A DNA stretch of 64,000 nt from Prochlorococcus sp. MIT 0604 (GCF_000757845.1 NZ_CP007753.1:1550001-1614000), one strand, 5' to 3'; numbered from the stretch's first letter, positions 35,252-47,424 are shown. Translations and numbers: made by a program. The notes: generated by a model not told the origin, from the letters alone.

Positions 35252-36058
35252 TTAAGAAAAACCCTTAATTAAAAATAAAGGGAAAAAATCATTGTTATTA
35301 ATCTTTTTAAAAACATTTTCTTCATAAACAGCATTTACAAAACATAACCCCTTAGCTGGAGCAGATTCTTTAACATCATTTTTCTTTTTGTTAACCCATC
35401 TATCTGTAAAAATTTCTGGCGATATTTTTTTTTCTCCAACTAAAACTAGTTGTCCAATAATTAAACGCACCATTCCATATAAAAAACCAGAAGCTTTAAT
35501 ATCAACAAAAATCAAATCTTCTACTCTTTTGATATCAATATTTTTTATTTTAGTAATAGAGTTTGTTCTATTACTACCACTTTTCTGAAAAGCAAAAAAA
35601 TCATGTTCTCCTTCCATTGTCTTGGATGCATTTAACATTAAAACTTCATCTAATACTTTTTGATATCTATGCCATGACCAATTATTGATGAACAAATTAG
35701 GGAATATACTATTGTTAATGACATATCGATAATGTCTATACATTGCTGAATAGCATGCATGCCAACTATCTTTAACCTCTACTGATTCCAAGATCCTAAT
35801 TGTTGAGGGTAAAATACTATTTAAGACATCAGAATAACTATTTCCTGGAATAATACAATCAACATCAAAGTGTACTACTTGACCTGATGCATGAACCCCA
35901 GCATCAGTCCTCCCTGCTGCAAAAGTCTTTACTTTGTGATTTGTAATCTTTAAAAGAGCTGTATCTAAAATTTCTTGAACAGTAGTTGCATTTTTTTGTT
36001 TTTGCCAACCTGAATAATTAGATCCATCATATTGGACTAATAAAGCTACCCTTTTCAA
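35252..36058 (-). CDS. truA: tRNA pseudouridine synthase A
   Basis: 268 residues. Makes pseudouridine at positions 38-40 in the tRNA anticodon arm. The catalytic Asp52 is in AAGRTDAGVHA, with the FHARYS-like counterpart SWHACYSAMYRHYRY and the GFLYGMVRLIIGQLVLVG C-terminal motif. Lies between rplQ and rplM as in many bacteria. Confidence 0.96.
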   Translation of the reverse strand: MKRVALLVQYDGSNYSGWQKQKNATTVQEILDTALLKITNHKVKTFAAGRTDAGVHASGQVVHFDVDCIIPGNSYSDVLNSILPSTIRILESVEVKDSWHACYSAMYRHYRYVINNSIFPNLFINNWSWHRYQKVLDEVLMLNASKTMEGEHDFFAFQKSGSNRTNSITKIKNIDIKRVEDLIFVDIKASGFLYGMVRLIIGQLVLVGEKKISPEIFTDRWVNKKKNDVKESAPAKGLCFVNAVYEENVFKKINNNDFFPLFLIKGFS

Positions 36059-36095
36059 AAGTTATTGTTTAGTAACAGCCCCTGTATTATCCAAC

Positions 36096-36446
36096 TTAAA
36101 CAAGCTCGATTATGGCCATCTGAGCGTTATCACCTTTTCTAGATACAGTTCTGACTATGCGTGTATAACCACCATTTCTGTCCCCATATCTTTCCTTTGC
36201 TTTTTCAAATAATGAATGAACTAATTTTTTATCATAAATATATCCAATAGCCCTTCTCCTAGAAGCCAAACTCCCATCTTTAGCGAGTGAAATCATTCTT
36301 TCAGCTTCATTTCTTAAAGCTTTAGCACGAGCTTTTGTTGTAGTTACTCTACCTTCCCTAATTAATTGTGTAGTTAAACCTCTAAGAAGTGCTTTCCTCT
36401 GGTCAGCAGGTTTACTTAATAATGGAATTCTAAGTTGGTGTCTCAT
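36096..36446 (-). CDS. rplQ: 50S ribosomal protein L17
   Basis: 116 residues, start [20 protein letters not shown], with [21 protein letters not shown] at the end. Follows rpoA by 14 nt as in the conserved alpha operon. Confidence 0.98.
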   Translation of the reverse strand: MRHQLRIPLLSKPADQRKALLRGLTTQLIREGRVTTTKARAKALRNEAERMISLAKDGSLASRRRAIGYIYDKKLVHSLFEKAKERYGDRNGGYTRIVRTVSRKGDNAQMAIIELV

Positions 36447-36460
36447 AATCTTTAAAATTG

Positions 36461-37399
36461 TTAAACAGATGTTCTGCTTTGTGGGATAGAAATGCCGATT
36501 CGCTCTAGAGCCTCAATAACCTCATCTGCAGATTTAGAGCCAAAGTTCTTAATTTCAAGAAGATCTTCATAACTGAAGCCCATTAAATCCGAAACTGAGT
36601 TAACTTGCGCCCTTTTCAAACAATTATATGCTCTAACGGACAAGTTTAGTTCCTCTAGAGGAATTTGAGCTTCAGGAGATGGTTCAGGTTCTTCAGGAAT
36701 TTCCTCAACCATTGTGACAGTAGCGAGGGGTTGGAAGAGTTCTATTAATTGATTTGCAGCTTCAGCAATAGCATCATCAGGACTTGTTGAGCCATCTGTC
36801 ACTACTTCCATTTTTAATCTTTCTCTTCCTGTTGCACCTTCTGCTACAGCAGTTTCATCAATTGTAAAATTCACTCTCTTAACTGGCATAAATACAGCAT
36901 CTATTTGAAGTAAGTCAATAGCTGTTGTCTCTTCGCTCTTACGGTCAACGGGTCTATATCCAACACCTCTTTCAACGTGGATTTCCAACTCTAAGTTATG
37001 ACCCTCCTGAATAGTCGCAATCGGTTTTTCTCCATCCACAATTTCAACTTGAGAGGAGAATTGAATGTCATTCGCCTTCACCTCCATTGGACCGCTTGCT
37101 ACTAATCTACCGATTTCGAGCTCTGGATTAGAACTATTTATTGATAGTTGCTTACAATTGAGAAGGATATCTAAAACGTCTTCTCTAACTCCAGGAATAG
37201 TGGCATATTCATGATTAATTCCTGCTATTCTTACTGCAGTAACCGCACTCCCTTCAAGTCCTCCCATAAGGACTCTTCTAAGAGAATTACCCAAAGTTGT
37301 AGCTTGTCCCCTTTCTAGAGGGCCAATTAAAAAAGTTCCTGTTTGGGAGCGATCATCTGCTATTTGATGGTCGATTCTGTCAATCTGGTATTGCAACAC
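36461..37399 (-). CDS. rpoA: RNA polymerase alpha subunit
   Basis: 312 residues. The N-terminal dimerisation domain includes [20 protein letters not shown] and [12 protein letters not shown]; a glutamate/proline linker ([16 protein letters not shown]) leads to the C-terminal DNA/activator-binding domain ([38 protein letters not shown]). Scaffold for RNA polymerase assembly. Full length. Confidence 0.99.
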   Translation of the reverse strand: MLQYQIDRIDHQIADDRSQTGTFLIGPLERGQATTLGNSLRRVLMGGLEGSAVTAVRIAGINHEYATIPGVREDVLDILLNCKQLSINSSNPELEIGRLVASGPMEVKANDIQFSSQVEIVDGEKPIATIQEGHNLELEIHVERGVGYRPVDRKSEETTAIDLLQIDAVFMPVKRVNFTIDETAVAEGATGRERLKMEVVTDGSTSPDDAIAEAANQLIELFQPLATVTMVEEIPEEPEPSPEAQIPLEELNLSVRAYNCLKRAQVNSVSDLMGFSYEDLLEIKNFGSKSADEVIEALERIGISIPQSRTSV

Positions 37400-37450
37400 G
37401 GAAAATAATGAGGTTAAAAGTTTTTTTGGGGGGTTGAGAATGGTTAAAAC

Positions 37451-37843
37451 CTAAACGCGTCTCCGTTTAGGTCTTCTACATCCATTATGAGGTAATGGAG
37501 TTACATCTCTTATTAGAGTTATTTCTAATCCGGCCACTTGTAAAGCTCTTATGGCCGTTTCCCTACCTGCGCCAGGTCCTCTAACTAGTACTTCTATTTG
37601 TCTCATACCTTGATCAAGTGCTCTTCTCGCTGCAGCTTCAGCAGCCGTTTGAGCTGCAAATGGCGTACCTTTGCGAGCACCTTTAAATCCACTTGCGCCT
37701 GCAGAAGACCAAGAAATTACATGACCAGAGGTGTCAGTAATTGAGACGATAGTATTATTAAATGTACTTTGAATATGTACCACACCATTAGGTACATTAC
37801 GTTTAGATTTCTTTGAACCTGTTTTTTTTACTGTGGCTGCCAT
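37451..37843 (-). CDS. rpsK: 30S ribosomal protein S11
   Basis: 130 residues; [19 protein letters not shown] and the C-terminal [18 protein letters not shown] are diagnostic. It lines the mRNA exit channel. 44 nt after rpsM. Confidence 0.98.
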   Translation of the reverse strand: MAATVKKTGSKKSKRNVPNGVVHIQSTFNNTIVSITDTSGHVISWSSAGASGFKGARKGTPFAAQTAAEAAARRALDQGMRQIEVLVRGPGAGRETAIRALQVAGLEITLIRDVTPLPHNGCRRPKRRRV

Positions 37844-37887
37844 GATTTTTAAATTTAATACTTCAATTTGTAAATAGATTTAGTTAA

Positions 37888-38253
37888 TTATTTTTTTCTT
37901 CCAGCAACTGTTTTTCTAGATCCTCGTCTTGTTCTCGCATTCGTTCTAGTTCTTTGTCCTCTTACTGGAAGACTCATTCTATGTCGTCTTCCTCTTACAC
38001 ACCCTATATCTTGTAGACGTTTTAAAGCCATTCCCTCTTTTCTTCTCAAATCTCCTTCTAAAGTGAATTCCTCTGTGGCACCTCTAAGTTTTTGCACATC
38101 AGAATCTGAAAGGTCTTTGACACGAGTATCTGGGTTTACACCCGTATTAGCAAGAATTAGCTTCGATCTCGTTAAACCAATTCCATAGACGTATGTAAGT
38201 GCAATTTCAACTCGCTTTTCGCGAGGTATGTCAATTCCTGCAATCCTGGCCAC
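37888..38253 (-). CDS. rpsM: 30S ribosomal protein S13
   Basis: 121 residues; start [20 protein letters not shown] and the basic tail [19 protein letters not shown] are typical. S13 forms intersubunit bridges in the 30S head. 41 nt after rpmJ. Confidence 0.98.
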   Translation of the reverse strand: MARIAGIDIPREKRVEIALTYVYGIGLTRSKLILANTGVNPDTRVKDLSDSDVQKLRGATEEFTLEGDLRRKEGMALKRLQDIGCVRGRRHRMSLPVRGQRTRTNARTRRGSRKTVAGRKK

Positions 38254-38294
38254 GTTTTTTGAATAAGTAAAAGTTTGAATTTAAGGGTTGAAAT

Positions 38295-38411
38295 TTAACC
38301 CTGACGCTGTTTATTGCGAGGTCTTTTCTTGTTAATAACATAGATTTTACCTCTTCTCCTCACGATCTGATCGTCAGGACTAATTTTTTTGACTGAAGAT
38401 CTGACCTTCAT
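38295..38411 (-). CDS. rpmJ: 50S ribosomal protein L36
   Basis: 38 residues read directly from the strand: [20 protein letters not shown] then [18 protein letters not shown]. The usual Cys/His zinc ligands of L36 are absent, so this is a zinc-free form. It lies between adk and rpsM. infA, which often sits between adk and rpmJ in cyanobacteria, cannot fit in the 45-nt gap. Confidence 0.95.
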   Translation of the reverse strand: MKVRSSVKKISPDDQIVRRRGKIYVINKKRPRNKQRQG

Positions 38412-38456
38412 AGGGGTTTAACAAATAAAACGTTAATACTATATTCTACATCATCA

Positions 38457-39005
38457 TCAAGCCATTTTTAGTTTGATATCAGCGGAAACGGTTTTTAAAT
38501 CTCTATCAGCATCAATATATTCTAACAATGAGAGATCTTTAAAATATCGAATCAATGGTTCTGTAGTTTTTTTATAAATATCAACTCTTGTTTTAATTGT
38601 CTCTTCCGTATCATCTTTTCTACCTCTCAAAAGCAAACGCTTAATTAGTACTTCTTCCGGGATATCTAAATAAAAAACTAATTCCAAAGGTTGATTTATT
38701 TCATTTAAGACTTCATTCAATGAATTTACTTGAGATAAATTTCTTGGGTAACCATCTAGAATCCAACCTTTATTATCCTTGACTAAATTTTGTCTTACTA
38801 TCTTTAATACAAGTTCATCACTAACAAGTTCCCCTCGATTCATAATATCCTTTACCTGAATACCAAGGGCAGTATTCATTTCGATTTCTTTTCTTAATAA
38901 TTCACCAGTAGAAAGGTGTAAATAAGAATTACTTTGACTAAGCAATTCCGCTTGAGTCCCTTTCCCTGCTCCAGGAGCTCCTAAAAATAGTATATGTTTC
39001 TTCAT
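38457..39005 (-). CDS. adk: Adenylate kinase
   Basis: 182 residues, the short form. P-loop [10 protein letters not shown] at residues 8-17, substrate motif DGYPRNLSQ and the RGRKDD segment where the LID domain is reduced to a short loop. Interconverts ATP, ADP and AMP. Its start overlaps the secY stop by 1 nt. Confidence 0.97.
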   Translation of the reverse strand: MKKHILFLGAPGAGKGTQAELLSQSNSYLHLSTGELLRKEIEMNTALGIQVKDIMNRGELVSDELVLKIVRQNLVKDNKGWILDGYPRNLSQVNSLNEVLNEINQPLELVFYLDIPEEVLIKRLLLRGRKDDTEETIKTRVDIYKKTTEPLIRYFKDLSLLEYIDADRDLKTVSADIKLKMA

Positions 39006-40324
39006 TAATTGTTAATTAGTCCCTCATACCTTTGTGAAATAACATAAGTTTGAATTTGCTTAGCAGTATCAATAGCAACACCCACAAGAATAAGCAATGA
39101 AGTTGCTCCTAAACCTTGAAAGGTCTGAACATTAGTAGCTCTTTCTACTGCAGCTGGGATTATAGCTACTGAACCCAGAAATAATCCTCCCAATAAAGTC
39201 AACCTATTTTGTATACCTGATAGGTAGTTGGCTGTATTTGTTCCTGGTCTAACTCCTGGAATCGCTACTCCTCCTTTTTTTAAATTTGAAGCTACATCAA
39301 CTGGATTGATAGTAAGAGATGCATAAAAATAAGAGAACCCCAAAATCAAGGAGAAGAATGTAAGAGCATATGGCCATGGATTAGAAGATCCTGGATTTAA
39401 ACTACTGGCTAACTTGATTAAGACTGGATTACCCGTAACATTTGCAATAGTTATAGGTAAAAAGATTAAAGCAGATGCAAATATGATAGGCATGACTCCT
39501 CCTGCATTTAATTTCAAAGGTAAATAACTTTGCCTTGTAGGAAGTAGTGTTGAATTTCCTATCTGCCTTTTTGCACTAACAATAGGAATGCGTCTTGCTC
39601 CCTCTTGGACAAAAATGATCCCAACAATTGTCAGTAAAAACACTCCAAGTAAAACTGCTATACCTAAAACATCACCTCTATCACCAGTTTGAGCTTTTTC
39701 AATGGTTGAACTTAGAGCCTTAGGTAAGGTCGAAACAATATTCAAAAAAATTACCAATGAAGCTCCTTGACCTATCCCTTTCTCCGTAATAATTTCACTA
39801 AACCACATTACTAACATTGAGCCAGTAACTAAGGCAATGGAGGTTTGCAGGACAAATGTAGTTTCACTTATTCCCTGAATAGCATATTGTTTGAGAATTA
39901 AGGAAAAAATTATACTTTGCAAAAAACCCCATCCTAATGAAACATATCTAGTTATTTGAGCAATTTTTCTTCTTCCCGCTTCTCCTTCATTTTTTTGTAA
40001 ATCTTCAAGCACAGGCAATGAAGCTGTTAGAAGCTGAATAATAATTGATGCGTTGATAAAGGGAAGTATCCCTAATGCGAATATTCCTAAAGTTGAAATT
40101 CCTCCTCCAGTAAAAATATCTAAAAAACCTATTAATTGCCCCCCCTGATCTATAAAACTTTTAAAAGCAACCCTATCAATACCAGGCATAGGGATATATA
40201 TACCAAGTCTTACTAAAAGGAGGAGACCTAGAGTAGTTAAAACTCTGCTCCTTAGCTCTTTATTTAAAAATAATTGGGAAAGTATTTCAGAAGCGCTAGG
40301 ATTTCTACTTTTGTTGACAAACAT
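39005..40324 (-). CDS. secY: Protein translocase subunit SecY
   Basis: 439 residues with ten membrane helices. Signature segments [12 protein letters not shown] and [19 protein letters not shown] are present. Channel of the Sec translocon in plasma and thylakoid membranes. Located at the end of the spc operon after rplO, as expected. Confidence 0.98.
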   Translation of the reverse strand: MFVNKSRNPSASEILSQLFLNKELRSRVLTTLGLLLLVRLGIYIPMPGIDRVAFKSFIDQGGQLIGFLDIFTGGGISTLGIFALGILPFINASIIIQLLTASLPVLEDLQKNEGEAGRRKIAQITRYVSLGWGFLQSIIFSLILKQYAIQGISETTFVLQTSIALVTGSMLVMWFSEIITEKGIGQGASLVIFLNIVSTLPKALSSTIEKAQTGDRGDVLGIAVLLGVFLLTIVGIIFVQEGARRIPIVSAKRQIGNSTLLPTRQSYLPLKLNAGGVMPIIFASALIFLPITIANVTGNPVLIKLASSLNPGSSNPWPYALTFFSLILGFSYFYASLTINPVDVASNLKKGGVAIPGVRPGTNTANYLSGIQNRLTLLGGLFLGSVAIIPAAVERATNVQTFQGLGATSLLILVGVAIDTAKQIQTYVISQRYEGLINN

Positions 40325-40353
40325 TTTGAAGATTACCTAAATTTTTAGTAAAT

Positions 40354-40812
40354 TTATTTATTATTTATAAGCTCGCAGGATCCACCAGCGTCCTCAATTT
40401 TTTGTTTTGCAACTTTCGTAAATGCATGAGCTTGGACTTTTAACTTTACATTAAGTTTTCCGTTACCAAGGATTTTTAAAGGAAATTTGGGCTTGAAGAT
40501 TAATCCTTTCTTAATTAGTGAGTCTAGGTTAACAGTATCGTTATCTTTGAAATCATTTAATTTTTCTAAATTAATTATGGAAAAGTTCTTTTGATTAATT
40601 ATTTCAAAGTGCTTTAATTTTGGAACTCTTCTATATAAGGGCATTTGGCCACCTTCAAAACCTGGACGTGTAGGTCTTCCAGAACGTGACTTTTGTCCTC
40701 TCATTCCAAAACCACATGATGCACCCTGACCAGCTGCAATACCTCTACCCTTTCTTAATTTTTTCTTTCTCGAGCCAGAGTTTGATTTAAGTGTATTTAA
40801 AGTTGAAGTCAT
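40354..40812 (-). CDS. rplO: 50S ribosomal protein L15
   Basis: 152 residues from the ATG at 40812 ([20 protein letters not shown]). An in-frame TTG at 40821 overlaps the rpsE stop and is less likely. The glycine-rich [18 protein letters not shown] segment is typical. rpmD (L30), usually between rpsE and rplO in other bacteria, is absent, as in cyanobacteria generally. Confidence 0.97.
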   Translation of the reverse strand: MTSTLNTLKSNSGSRKKKLRKGRGIAAGQGASCGFGMRGQKSRSGRPTRPGFEGGQMPLYRRVPKLKHFEIINQKNFSIINLEKLNDFKDNDTVNLDSLIKKGLIFKPKFPLKILGNGKLNVKLKVQAHAFTKVAKQKIEDAGGSCELINNK

Positions 40813-40817
40813 AATTT

Positions 40818-41438
40818 TCAAGAATAGAGCTGTTCAAGTGAGATGCCTCTCTCCCTTGAGGCAGATTTGTGTGTTCTTAATTGAGAAAGAGCTACCATAG
40901 CAGCTCTTGCATTATTCAAAGGTGTTTTACTACCTAATCTTTTTGCTAAGACATTTTTTATACCGGCTAATTCTAAAACTGTTCTTATTGAACCACCAGC
41001 AATTACACCTGTACCTGGGGCAGCTGGTCTAATTAATACATTAGCAGCACCATCACGACCTTTAGATAAAGTCGGTATTGAATTATTTGGGGTTAAGGGA
41101 ACCCTAACAAGATTCTTTTTACCATCTGAAACTCCCTTTCTCACCGCACCAATGACATCCCCTGCTTTACCAACTCCAACTCCAACTTGACCTTTCTCAT
41201 TTCCAACAACAACAATTGCTCTAAAACTCATTTTTTTTCCACCCTTAACAGTCTTAGAAACGCGTCTAATTTGAACAACTCTTTCTTGCCAATCAGAATC
41301 TCTCTCTAGATTTTTTGAATCACCTCTTCTATTTCTTTTTCGATCATTACGATTATTCTTTTTTTGTTCCACGGGCATAGCTCCAGGAACGTTATCGTTC
41401 TTGGATTGAATTTCTTGTTTTGTTGGAGTGTCAGTCAT
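40818..41438 (-). CDS. rpsE: 30S ribosomal protein S5
   Basis: 206 residues. A charged N-terminal extension of about 45 residues (rich in Asn, Arg and Lys) precedes the conserved [20 protein letters not shown] and [10 protein letters not shown] segments. S5 contributes to decoding fidelity and helicase activity at the mRNA entry. Confidence 0.97.
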   Translation of the reverse strand: MTDTPTKQEIQSKNDNVPGAMPVEQKKNNRNDRKRNRRGDSKNLERDSDWQERVVQIRRVSKTVKGGKKMSFRAIVVVGNEKGQVGVGVGKAGDVIGAVRKGVSDGKKNLVRVPLTPNNSIPTLSKGRDGAANVLIRPAAPGTGVIAGGSIRTVLELAGIKNVLAKRLGSKTPLNNARAAMVALSQLRTHKSASRERGISLEQLYS

Positions 41439-41454
41439 AGTAAAAAATTAAGAG

Positions 41455-41823
41455 TTAGAATTCTAGGCCAGCTTCACGAGCAGCGTCTGCGAGTGCCTTT
41501 ACTCTGCCGTGATATAAATTACCTCCACGGTCAAAAATTACTTGCTTAATACCTTTTTTTATGGCTCTCTTAGCTAATAATTTTCCAACAATGGAAGAAG
41601 AATTACAATCAGAAGATAATTTCTGAGATTTTTCTCTAAGTTCCTTATCAACAGTTGAAGCTGAGCAAATAGTTGTTTGAGCGCTATCATCTATAACCTG
41701 AGCATAAATATGGTTATTAGAGCGAAAAACAGACAATCTTGGACGGGTTGCATCTCCAATTAAGAATCTTCTTAATCTTCTATGTCTTTTTTGAGTTTGT
41801 AATTTCCTTGAAAGTTTGGTCAT
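41455..41823 (-). CDS. rplR: 50S ribosomal protein L18
   Basis: 122 residues; [20 protein letters not shown] and the C-terminal [20 protein letters not shown] are typical of L18, the 5S rRNA binding protein. 14 nt after rplF. Confidence 0.98.
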   Translation of the reverse strand: MTKLSRKLQTQKRHRRLRRFLIGDATRPRLSVFRSNNHIYAQVIDDSAQTTICSASTVDKELREKSQKLSSDCNSSSIVGKLLAKRAIKKGIKQVIFDRGGNLYHGRVKALADAAREAGLEF

Positions 41824-41837
41824 TTTTTTAATTGGAA

Positions 41838-42377
41838 TTATTTTTTGCCAGATTTACCAGCTTTTCTGAGAATTCTCTCATCATGGTATTTAATTCCTTT
41901 TCCTTTATATGGCTCTGGAGGTCTAATTGATCTGATTTTTGCTGCTTCATTGCCAACAATTTCCTTATCAATTCCAGATACGGTAACGTTTGTATTACTC
42001 TCAACTTTGTATGTTATACCATCAGGGGGGATCATTTCTACAGGATGACTATATCCTGCACTTACAACTAGATTTTTACCTTTTACTTGTGCTCTTGATC
42101 CAACGCCTACAATTTCTAGTTTCTTTGAAAAACCTTGAGTAACCCCTTCAACCATATTTGCAATTAAAGCTCTACATAAACCATGTCTCTGCCTTGAATG
42201 TATTTTGGTTGTGGTAGGACTTACGACAACAGTATTATCTTTCTTATCAAAACTAACTCCCTCAGGCATGAGACGTTTTAACTCACCCTTTGGGCCCTTA
42301 ACTGTAACTGTTAATCCATCAAAATCAACTGTAACTTTCTCTGGAATAAGTACTGGTGTTTTTCCGATTCTTGACAT
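41838..42377 (-). CDS. rplF: 50S ribosomal protein L6
   Basis: 179 residues; start [20 protein letters not shown] and the conserved [20 protein letters not shown] near the C-terminus. It binds near the sarcin-ricin loop. 12 nt after rpsH. Confidence 0.98.
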   Translation of the reverse strand: MSRIGKTPVLIPEKVTVDFDGLTVTVKGPKGELKRLMPEGVSFDKKDNTVVVSPTTTKIHSRQRHGLCRALIANMVEGVTQGFSKKLEIVGVGSRAQVKGKNLVVSAGYSHPVEMIPPDGITYKVESNTNVTVSGIDKEIVGNEAAKIRSIRPPEPYKGKGIKYHDERILRKAGKSGKK

Positions 42378-42389
42378 GATTAATTCTCC

Positions 42390-42791
42390 TTAATAAACAT
42401 AGCAGAGGACTTCGCCGCCAATGCCTTGCTTTCTAGCATCGCGATCACTCATAACGCCTTTAGAAGTTGATATTATGGCAACTCCAAGACCTCCAAGAAC
42501 TTTTGGTAAACCTCTAGTATTTTTATATATTCTCAAACCAGGTTTACTAACTCTTTGCATAGATCGAATAGTAGGAAATTTGTTTTTTCCACTATATTTG
42601 AGGCCGAGTATTATTTGTGATTTATAACCTTCACCTTCCTCATTAATATCAGAAATGAACCCCTCTTTTTGAAGTACTTTGGCGATACTTAAGGACATTT
42701 TTGAGCCTGGGATTGTTGTGGTTGTATGCTTTTTTTGACTCGCATTTCTAATTCGAGTTAGCATATCTGAAATTGGATCGTGATTTGACAT
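42390..42791 (-). CDS. rpsH: 30S ribosomal protein S8
   Basis: 133 residues; [19 protein letters not shown] at the start and [20 protein letters not shown] near the end. Primary 16S rRNA binder and known operon regulator in other bacteria. rpsN (S14), often between rplE and rpsH elsewhere, is absent here; only 9 nt separate rplE and rpsH. Confidence 0.98.
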   Translation of the reverse strand: MSNHDPISDMLTRIRNASQKKHTTTTIPGSKMSLSIAKVLQKEGFISDINEEGEGYKSQIILGLKYSGKNKFPTIRSMQRVSKPGLRIYKNTRGLPKVLGGLGVAIISTSKGVMSDRDARKQGIGGEVLCYVY

Positions 42792-42800
42792 AGTTTTAAT

Positions 42801-43340
42801 TTAATTCTTACTAAAAGGCATTCCTAACTCCTGCAAAAGAGCTTTACCTTCTTGATCTGATTTTGCACTAGTGACAATAGTTATATCCATACCTCTTATT
42901 GAATCTATTTTATCAAAAGAGATTTCAGGAAAAATCAATTGCTCTTTCACGCCAACGGTGTAATTACCTCTCCCATCAAAACTTTTTGGATTAACTCCTC
43001 TAAAGTCTCTTATTCTTGGTAAAGCTAGATTTATAAATCTCTCCAAAAAAGAATACATCCTGTCTCCTCTCAAAGTTACAGTGCAGCCAATAGGCATACC
43101 CTCACGAATTTTAAAACCCGCGATAGCTTTTTTGGCCCTAGTTACTAAAGCCTTTTGTCCTGTAATTGTTGCCATTTCATTTAAAGAGGCTTCAAGAGCT
43201 TTCGAATTCGAAGCTGCTTCACCAAGACCTCTGTTAACGTTGACTTTGACAACTTTAGGTACTTGATGAATATTTTTAAGACCAAGGTCCTTTAAAAGTT
43301 TTGGTCTTATTGATTCTTTGTAGCGATTTTTTAGAGTCAT
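42801..43340 (-). CDS. rplE: 50S ribosomal protein L5
   Basis: 179 residues; contains [20 protein letters not shown] and [20 protein letters not shown]. Binds 5S rRNA and contacts P-site tRNA. Separated from rplX by 74 nt, the largest gap in the spc block. Confidence 0.98.
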   Translation of the reverse strand: MTLKNRYKESIRPKLLKDLGLKNIHQVPKVVKVNVNRGLGEAASNSKALEASLNEMATITGQKALVTRAKKAIAGFKIREGMPIGCTVTLRGDRMYSFLERFINLALPRIRDFRGVNPKSFDGRGNYTVGVKEQLIFPEISFDKIDSIRGMDITIVTSAKSDQEGKALLQELGMPFSKN

Positions 43341-43414
43341 AATTTTTTGTTAATTCTGGTCTTTGTCAGAATTGATAAATTAGAAAAAGTTGAAATCTGG
43401 TTTCTGATGAAAAA

Positions 43415-43771
43415 TTAATCAATTACTTCACCAGTTTTCTTCAATCTTCTTTTCTTAACCCCCTCTTTATCAATAAAGTATTCAATCTTACTTGTAAGAT
43501 TTTTATCCTTTGAAAAAAACATTACATTTGATGCATGTAAAGATGCTTCTTCTGTAAGAATTCTTCCAGTTTCTCCTTCCTGAGTTGGTTTTACATGTTT
43601 GGTCCTAAGGTTAATTCCCTTTACAACTACTCTATTTTCAAGAGGGATAGTTTTTAAAACTTCACCAGTTTTCCCTTTGTCCTTGCCATTAATTACTTTT
43701 ACCAAATCTCCAGTTTTGATTCTCATTTTTATTCTCTGGAAATTTTTCTTTTGCTTTAATGAATCCAACAT
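43415..43771 (-). CDS. rplX: 50S ribosomal protein L24
   Basis: 118 residues; KOW motif in [20 protein letters not shown]. An N-terminal 15-residue extension ([15 protein letters not shown]) is kept because it starts flush against the rplN stop, with no gap, and is usual in Prochlorococcus L24. An internal ATG at Met16 is the alternative. Assembly initiator of the 50S subunit. Confidence 0.96.
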   Translation of the reverse strand: MLDSLKQKKNFQRIKMRIKTGDLVKVINGKDKGKTGEVLKTIPLENRVVVKGINLRTKHVKPTQEGETGRILTEEASLHASNVMFFSKDKNLTSKIEYFIDKEGVKKRRLKKTGEVID

Positions 43772-44137
43772 TTAAATCACCTCCGGAGCAAGAGAAACAA
43801 TCTTTGTATAATTTTTATCCCGCAGTTCTCTAGCTACAGGACCAAAGACTCTGGTACCTTTTGGATTCTTATCTTCATTAATCAATACTGCCGCATTGTC
43901 ATCAAATCTAATTGAATTACCAGTATTTCTTCTTAATGTTGCTTTAGTTCTGACTATAACAGCTTTAACAACTTCAGATTTCTTAACTCCCATGTTAGGA
44001 AGAGCATCTTTTACAGTTGCTACGATTACATCCCCGACATGTGCATACCTTCTATTTGAACCTAAAACCCTAATACATTGGAGTCTTTTTGCTCCGCTAT
44101 TATCGGCAACTGTTAAATAAGTTTCTTGTTGAATCAT
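43772..44137 (-). CDS. rplN: 50S ribosomal protein L14
   Basis: 121 residues; start [20 protein letters not shown] and the [20 protein letters not shown] tail are typical. Its start overlaps the rpsQ stop by 4 nt. Confidence 0.98.
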
Positions 44138-44400
44138 TTTTTAACCTCCTTAGCCTGACTTGTTTTATTGAGAATCTCTTCTATGGCCCATCTTTTATGA
44201 GCACTAAGCGGTCTAGTTTCTCTAATTTTAACTCGATCACCTAAAACGCATGTATTTTCTGGATCATGCGCCTTATATCGAGTAGTTCTACTTACAATTT
44301 TTTTATAAGTGGGATGTGGATATCTGTTAATAACAGCAACAACAACTGTTTTATCCATTTTGTCGCTGACAACAGTACCAATTCTTTCTTTAAGTGCCAT
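44134..44400 (-). CDS. rpsQ: 30S ribosomal protein S17
   Basis: 88 residues; [20 protein letters not shown] and the [18 protein letters not shown] motif. Early 16S rRNA binder. 9 nt after rpmC. Confidence 0.98.
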
Positions 44401-44409
44401 AACTAATAA

Positions 44410-44628
44410 TTAATCAGAAGTTGTTTTAGAAGCAGATTGACTCTTACTGAGAGTGAGTAATTGAGCAACTTGTTTCTTGATAATTTTAAATTTATGAGTT
44501 TCATTCAGCTGTCTTGTAGCTTGCTTGAATCTCAAGTCAAAAAGATCTTTTCGTAATTGGTCAATCTTTTCAGTAATTTGTTCAGAATTTAATTTTTTAA
44601 ATTCCTTTAGTGACTCTGAGTTTTTCAT
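44410..44628 (-). CDS. rpmC: 50S ribosomal protein L29
   Basis: 72 residues; two helices with [20 protein letters not shown] and [19 protein letters not shown]. Located near the peptide exit tunnel. Overlaps the rplP stop by 4 nt. Confidence 0.96.
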   Translation of the reverse strand: MKNSESLKEFKKLNSEQITEKIDQLRKDLFDLRFKQATRQLNETHKFKIIKKQVAQLLTLSKSQSASKTTSD

Positions 44629-45107
44629 TGTTTAACCTCCTCTTGAGATTTTTTACTATTTTTTGTATTTTCTTGGGATGAATTTTCTAGATTTTTATCA
44701 ATGGAGATAAATTTAGTTTTTACAGGAAGTTTGTATTGTGCCAGACGCATAGCTTCTTTTGCAATTTCCTCAGTGATATCCTCACCACCCATTTCAAAAA
44801 GTATTCTTCCAGGTTTTACAACTGCGACCCAAAACTCTGGATTACCTTTACCAGAACCCATTCTGGTTTCGGCAGGTCTCATGGTTACGGGTTTATCAGG
44901 AAATATTCTTATCCAGATTTGACCACCACGTTTGATATATCTAGTCATAGCTCTTCTGCTTGCTTCAATCTGACGTGCAGTTACCCAGCCACAGTCTTGA
45001 GCTTGGAGAGCAAATTGACCGAATGCAATAGTATTACCTTTTGAGGCTACACCCCTCATTCTGCCTCTATGTTGTTTACGGAATTTAGTACGTTTTGGAC
45101 TAAGCAT
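44625..45107 (-). CDS. rplP: 50S ribosomal protein L16
   Basis: 160 residues; [19 protein letters not shown] and the [20 protein letters not shown] motif. A polar tail of about 20 residues ([14 protein letters not shown]) extends past the conserved core. Binds near the A-site tRNA. Confidence 0.98.
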   Translation of the reverse strand: MLSPKRTKFRKQHRGRMRGVASKGNTIAFGQFALQAQDCGWVTARQIEASRRAMTRYIKRGGQIWIRIFPDKPVTMRPAETRMGSGKGNPEFWVAVVKPGRILFEMGGEDITEEIAKEAMRLAQYKLPVKTKFISIDKNLENSSQENTKNSKKSQEEVKQ

Positions 45108-45118
45108 TGTTATACCTC

Positions 45119-45850
45119 CTATGAATTCTCATTTGAACGATCCTCAAATTGCTGAGGTCTTCTACTAGCTTTCCTCTTAGGGCTGGCACCCACAGGGATA
45201 GTTTGTTCTTCTTTAGGGAGAACTTCCCCTTTGAAAACCCAAACTTTAATGCCTAAAACACCGTAAGTTGTATTAGCTTCACGTGTTGCGTAGTCAATTT
45301 CAGCTCTCAAAGTATGTAAAGGTACTCTACCTTCTCTAGTCCATTCAGTTCTAGCTATTTCAGCACCATTCAACCTTCCCCCTACTTGAATTTTAAGACC
45401 TAGAACTCCAGCTCTTTGAGCCCTTTGTAAGGCCATCCTAATAGTTCTTCTAAAGGCGACTCTTTTTTCTAGTTGTTGAGCAATATATTCAGCTAGTAAA
45501 AAAGCATCAGCGTCTACGCGTTCAACTTCAACAACGTTTATTCTGACTTGCCTTGTTCTATCACCTATAGTTTTTTGAATGCCAGATCTTAATTCTTCAA
45601 TACCACTTCCTTGTCTTCCAACTATAACTCCTGGTCTTGCTGTTTTTAATTCAAGTTCCAGTTGGTCAGCTTTTCTTGCTATTAAGACATCGCTAATTCC
45701 TGCTGCTCCATATTTTTTTTGTATGAAGGTACGAATTTTAAAATCTTCTTGGAGAAGAATTGGATATGTTTTTGAAGTAGCAAACCACTTAGAGCGATGC
45801 TCTTGTGTAATTCCTAATCTTAGTCCAGAAGGATGTATTTTATGTCCCAT
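45119..45850 (-). CDS. rpsC: 30S ribosomal protein S3
   Basis: 243 residues; start [22 protein letters not shown]-domain [15 protein letters not shown], and the conserved [20 protein letters not shown]. mRNA entry channel. Its start overlaps the rplV stop by one base. Confidence 0.98.
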   Translation of the reverse strand: MGHKIHPSGLRLGITQEHRSKWFATSKTYPILLQEDFKIRTFIQKKYGAAGISDVLIARKADQLELELKTARPGVIVGRQGSGIEELRSGIQKTIGDRTRQVRINVVEVERVDADAFLLAEYIAQQLEKRVAFRRTIRMALQRAQRAGVLGLKIQVGGRLNGAEIARTEWTREGRVPLHTLRAEIDYATREANTTYGVLGIKVWVFKGEVLPKEEQTIPVGASPKRKASRRPQQFEDRSNENS

Positions 45851-46236
45851 TAGTTTTGTACCTCCGCATTAGTTTGAGTAGGAGCAGACTCTACAGAAAT
45901 ACTGATGTGGCAAGTCTGTTTTTTAATTGAAAAAGCTCGACCTTGAGCTCTGGGTCTATACCTTTTCATTACTGGACCACTATTAGCCCATGCAGAGGAA
46001 ATAACTAGGGTAGATGGATCCATTCCAAGGTTATGTTCTGCATTAGCAACAGCAGATCTTAGAACTTTAGTAATGGGGTCTGTAGATCTGTAAGGCATAA
46101 ATTCCAACATAATCAATGCATCTCTATAAGATCTACCCCTTATCTGATCCAAAACTCTTCTCACTTTAGAGGCTGATCCGCGAACATAATTCCCATGCGC
46201 AATTGCTGTTTTTGTTGTTTCAGGTGTTTTTGTCAT
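45850..46236 (-). CDS. rplV: 50S ribosomal protein L22
   Basis: 128 residues; [20 protein letters not shown] and the tunnel-lining beta-hairpin region ending [20 protein letters not shown]. Starts inside the last codons of rpsS (4-nt overlap). Confidence 0.98.
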
Positions 46237-46511
46237 GATTTTGCTCCTTTCTTATCTCTTATGTGACCTCGGTAGGTGCGTGTAGGAGCAAATTCCCCGA
46301 GTTTATGACCAATCATTTGTTCAGTAATAAATACTGGAATGTGAGTCTTGCCATTATGCACAGCGATTGTGTGACCGATCATTAAAGGTAAAATCGTAGA
46401 GGATCTTGACCAAGTTTTGATAACAGACTTGTCATTATCAGTATTTTGTTTTTCTACCTTCTTGAGCAAGCTATCTGCTATAAAAGGTCCTTTTTTTAGT
46501 GAACGTCCCAT
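46233..46511 (-). CDS. rpsS: 30S ribosomal protein S19
   Basis: 92 residues from the ATG at 46511 ([20 protein letters not shown]). An open frame continues upstream to 46604 into rplB but lacks family similarity. The tail [18 protein letters not shown] is typical. Confidence 0.98.
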
Positions 46512-46548
46512 GATTATGTAATAGAAATTGAAATAATAAATGAAGTAA

Positions 46549-47412
46549 TCAAGAGTCTCTTCCTCCTCTACTCCTCTTAGAAACACGACGGCGTCTTCGA
46601 ACAACTAATTTATTACTTGGTTTGTTCTTTTTACGTGTCTTTAGTCCAAGAGCTGGCTTACCCCATGGAGTAACTGGGCCTGCTCTACCAATTGGTGCTT
46701 TTCCCTCTCCTCCTCCATGTGGATGATCACATGGGTTCATTACACTACCTCTTACTTGAGGCCTTCTTCCAAGCCATCTTCTTCTTCCTGCTTTACCTAA
46801 GCTAGTATTTCTTATTTCAGAATTACCTACTTCACCAAGAGTTGCGTAGCATTCTTTTCTTACAAGTCTTACCTCAGTAGATGGGAGTTTTAAAGCAACA
46901 TAATCTCCCTCTTTTGCCATAACTTGAGCACTAGCTCCTGCAGATCTAACCATTTGAGCACCCCTTCCTGCGTATAACTCAACACAATGAACACTAGATC
47001 CTAATGGCATAACAGAAAGTGGCATTGCATTTCCATCTTCAATTGGAACACTTTCTCCAGAAATGACATTTTGTCCGACTTTTACTCCTGCTGGAGCGAT
47101 AATATATCTTTTCTCTCCATCTTCATAAAATAAAAGTGCCAACCTTGCATTTCTATGAGGATCGTAGTGTATAGCTGCAACTTTAGCGTTGATATTTCTT
47201 TTATCTCTTCTAAAGTCGACCAATCTATATTGCCTTTTGTGACCACCTCCACGGTGACGACAAGTGATAACCCCACGATTATTCCTGCCTTTAACTCTAT
47301 GTTTTGAAACTATTAGTGATCTTTCAGGTTTTGCACTTGTGATTTCACTAAAGTCAGTAACTACTCTCTGCCTAGTGCCAGGTGTATAAGGTTTAAATTT
47401 ACGTATTGCCAT
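46549..47412 (-). CDS. rplB: 50S ribosomal protein L2
   Basis: 287 residues; the [20 protein letters not shown] motif carries the conserved His implicated in peptidyl transfer, and the basic tail [16 protein letters not shown] ends it. Full length. Confidence 0.99.
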
Positions 47413-47424
47413 GATTAAAACTCC

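Noticed and set aside
47082..47276. Minus-strand frame within rplB in another phase
   Set aside because: Shadow of L2, which is unambiguous.
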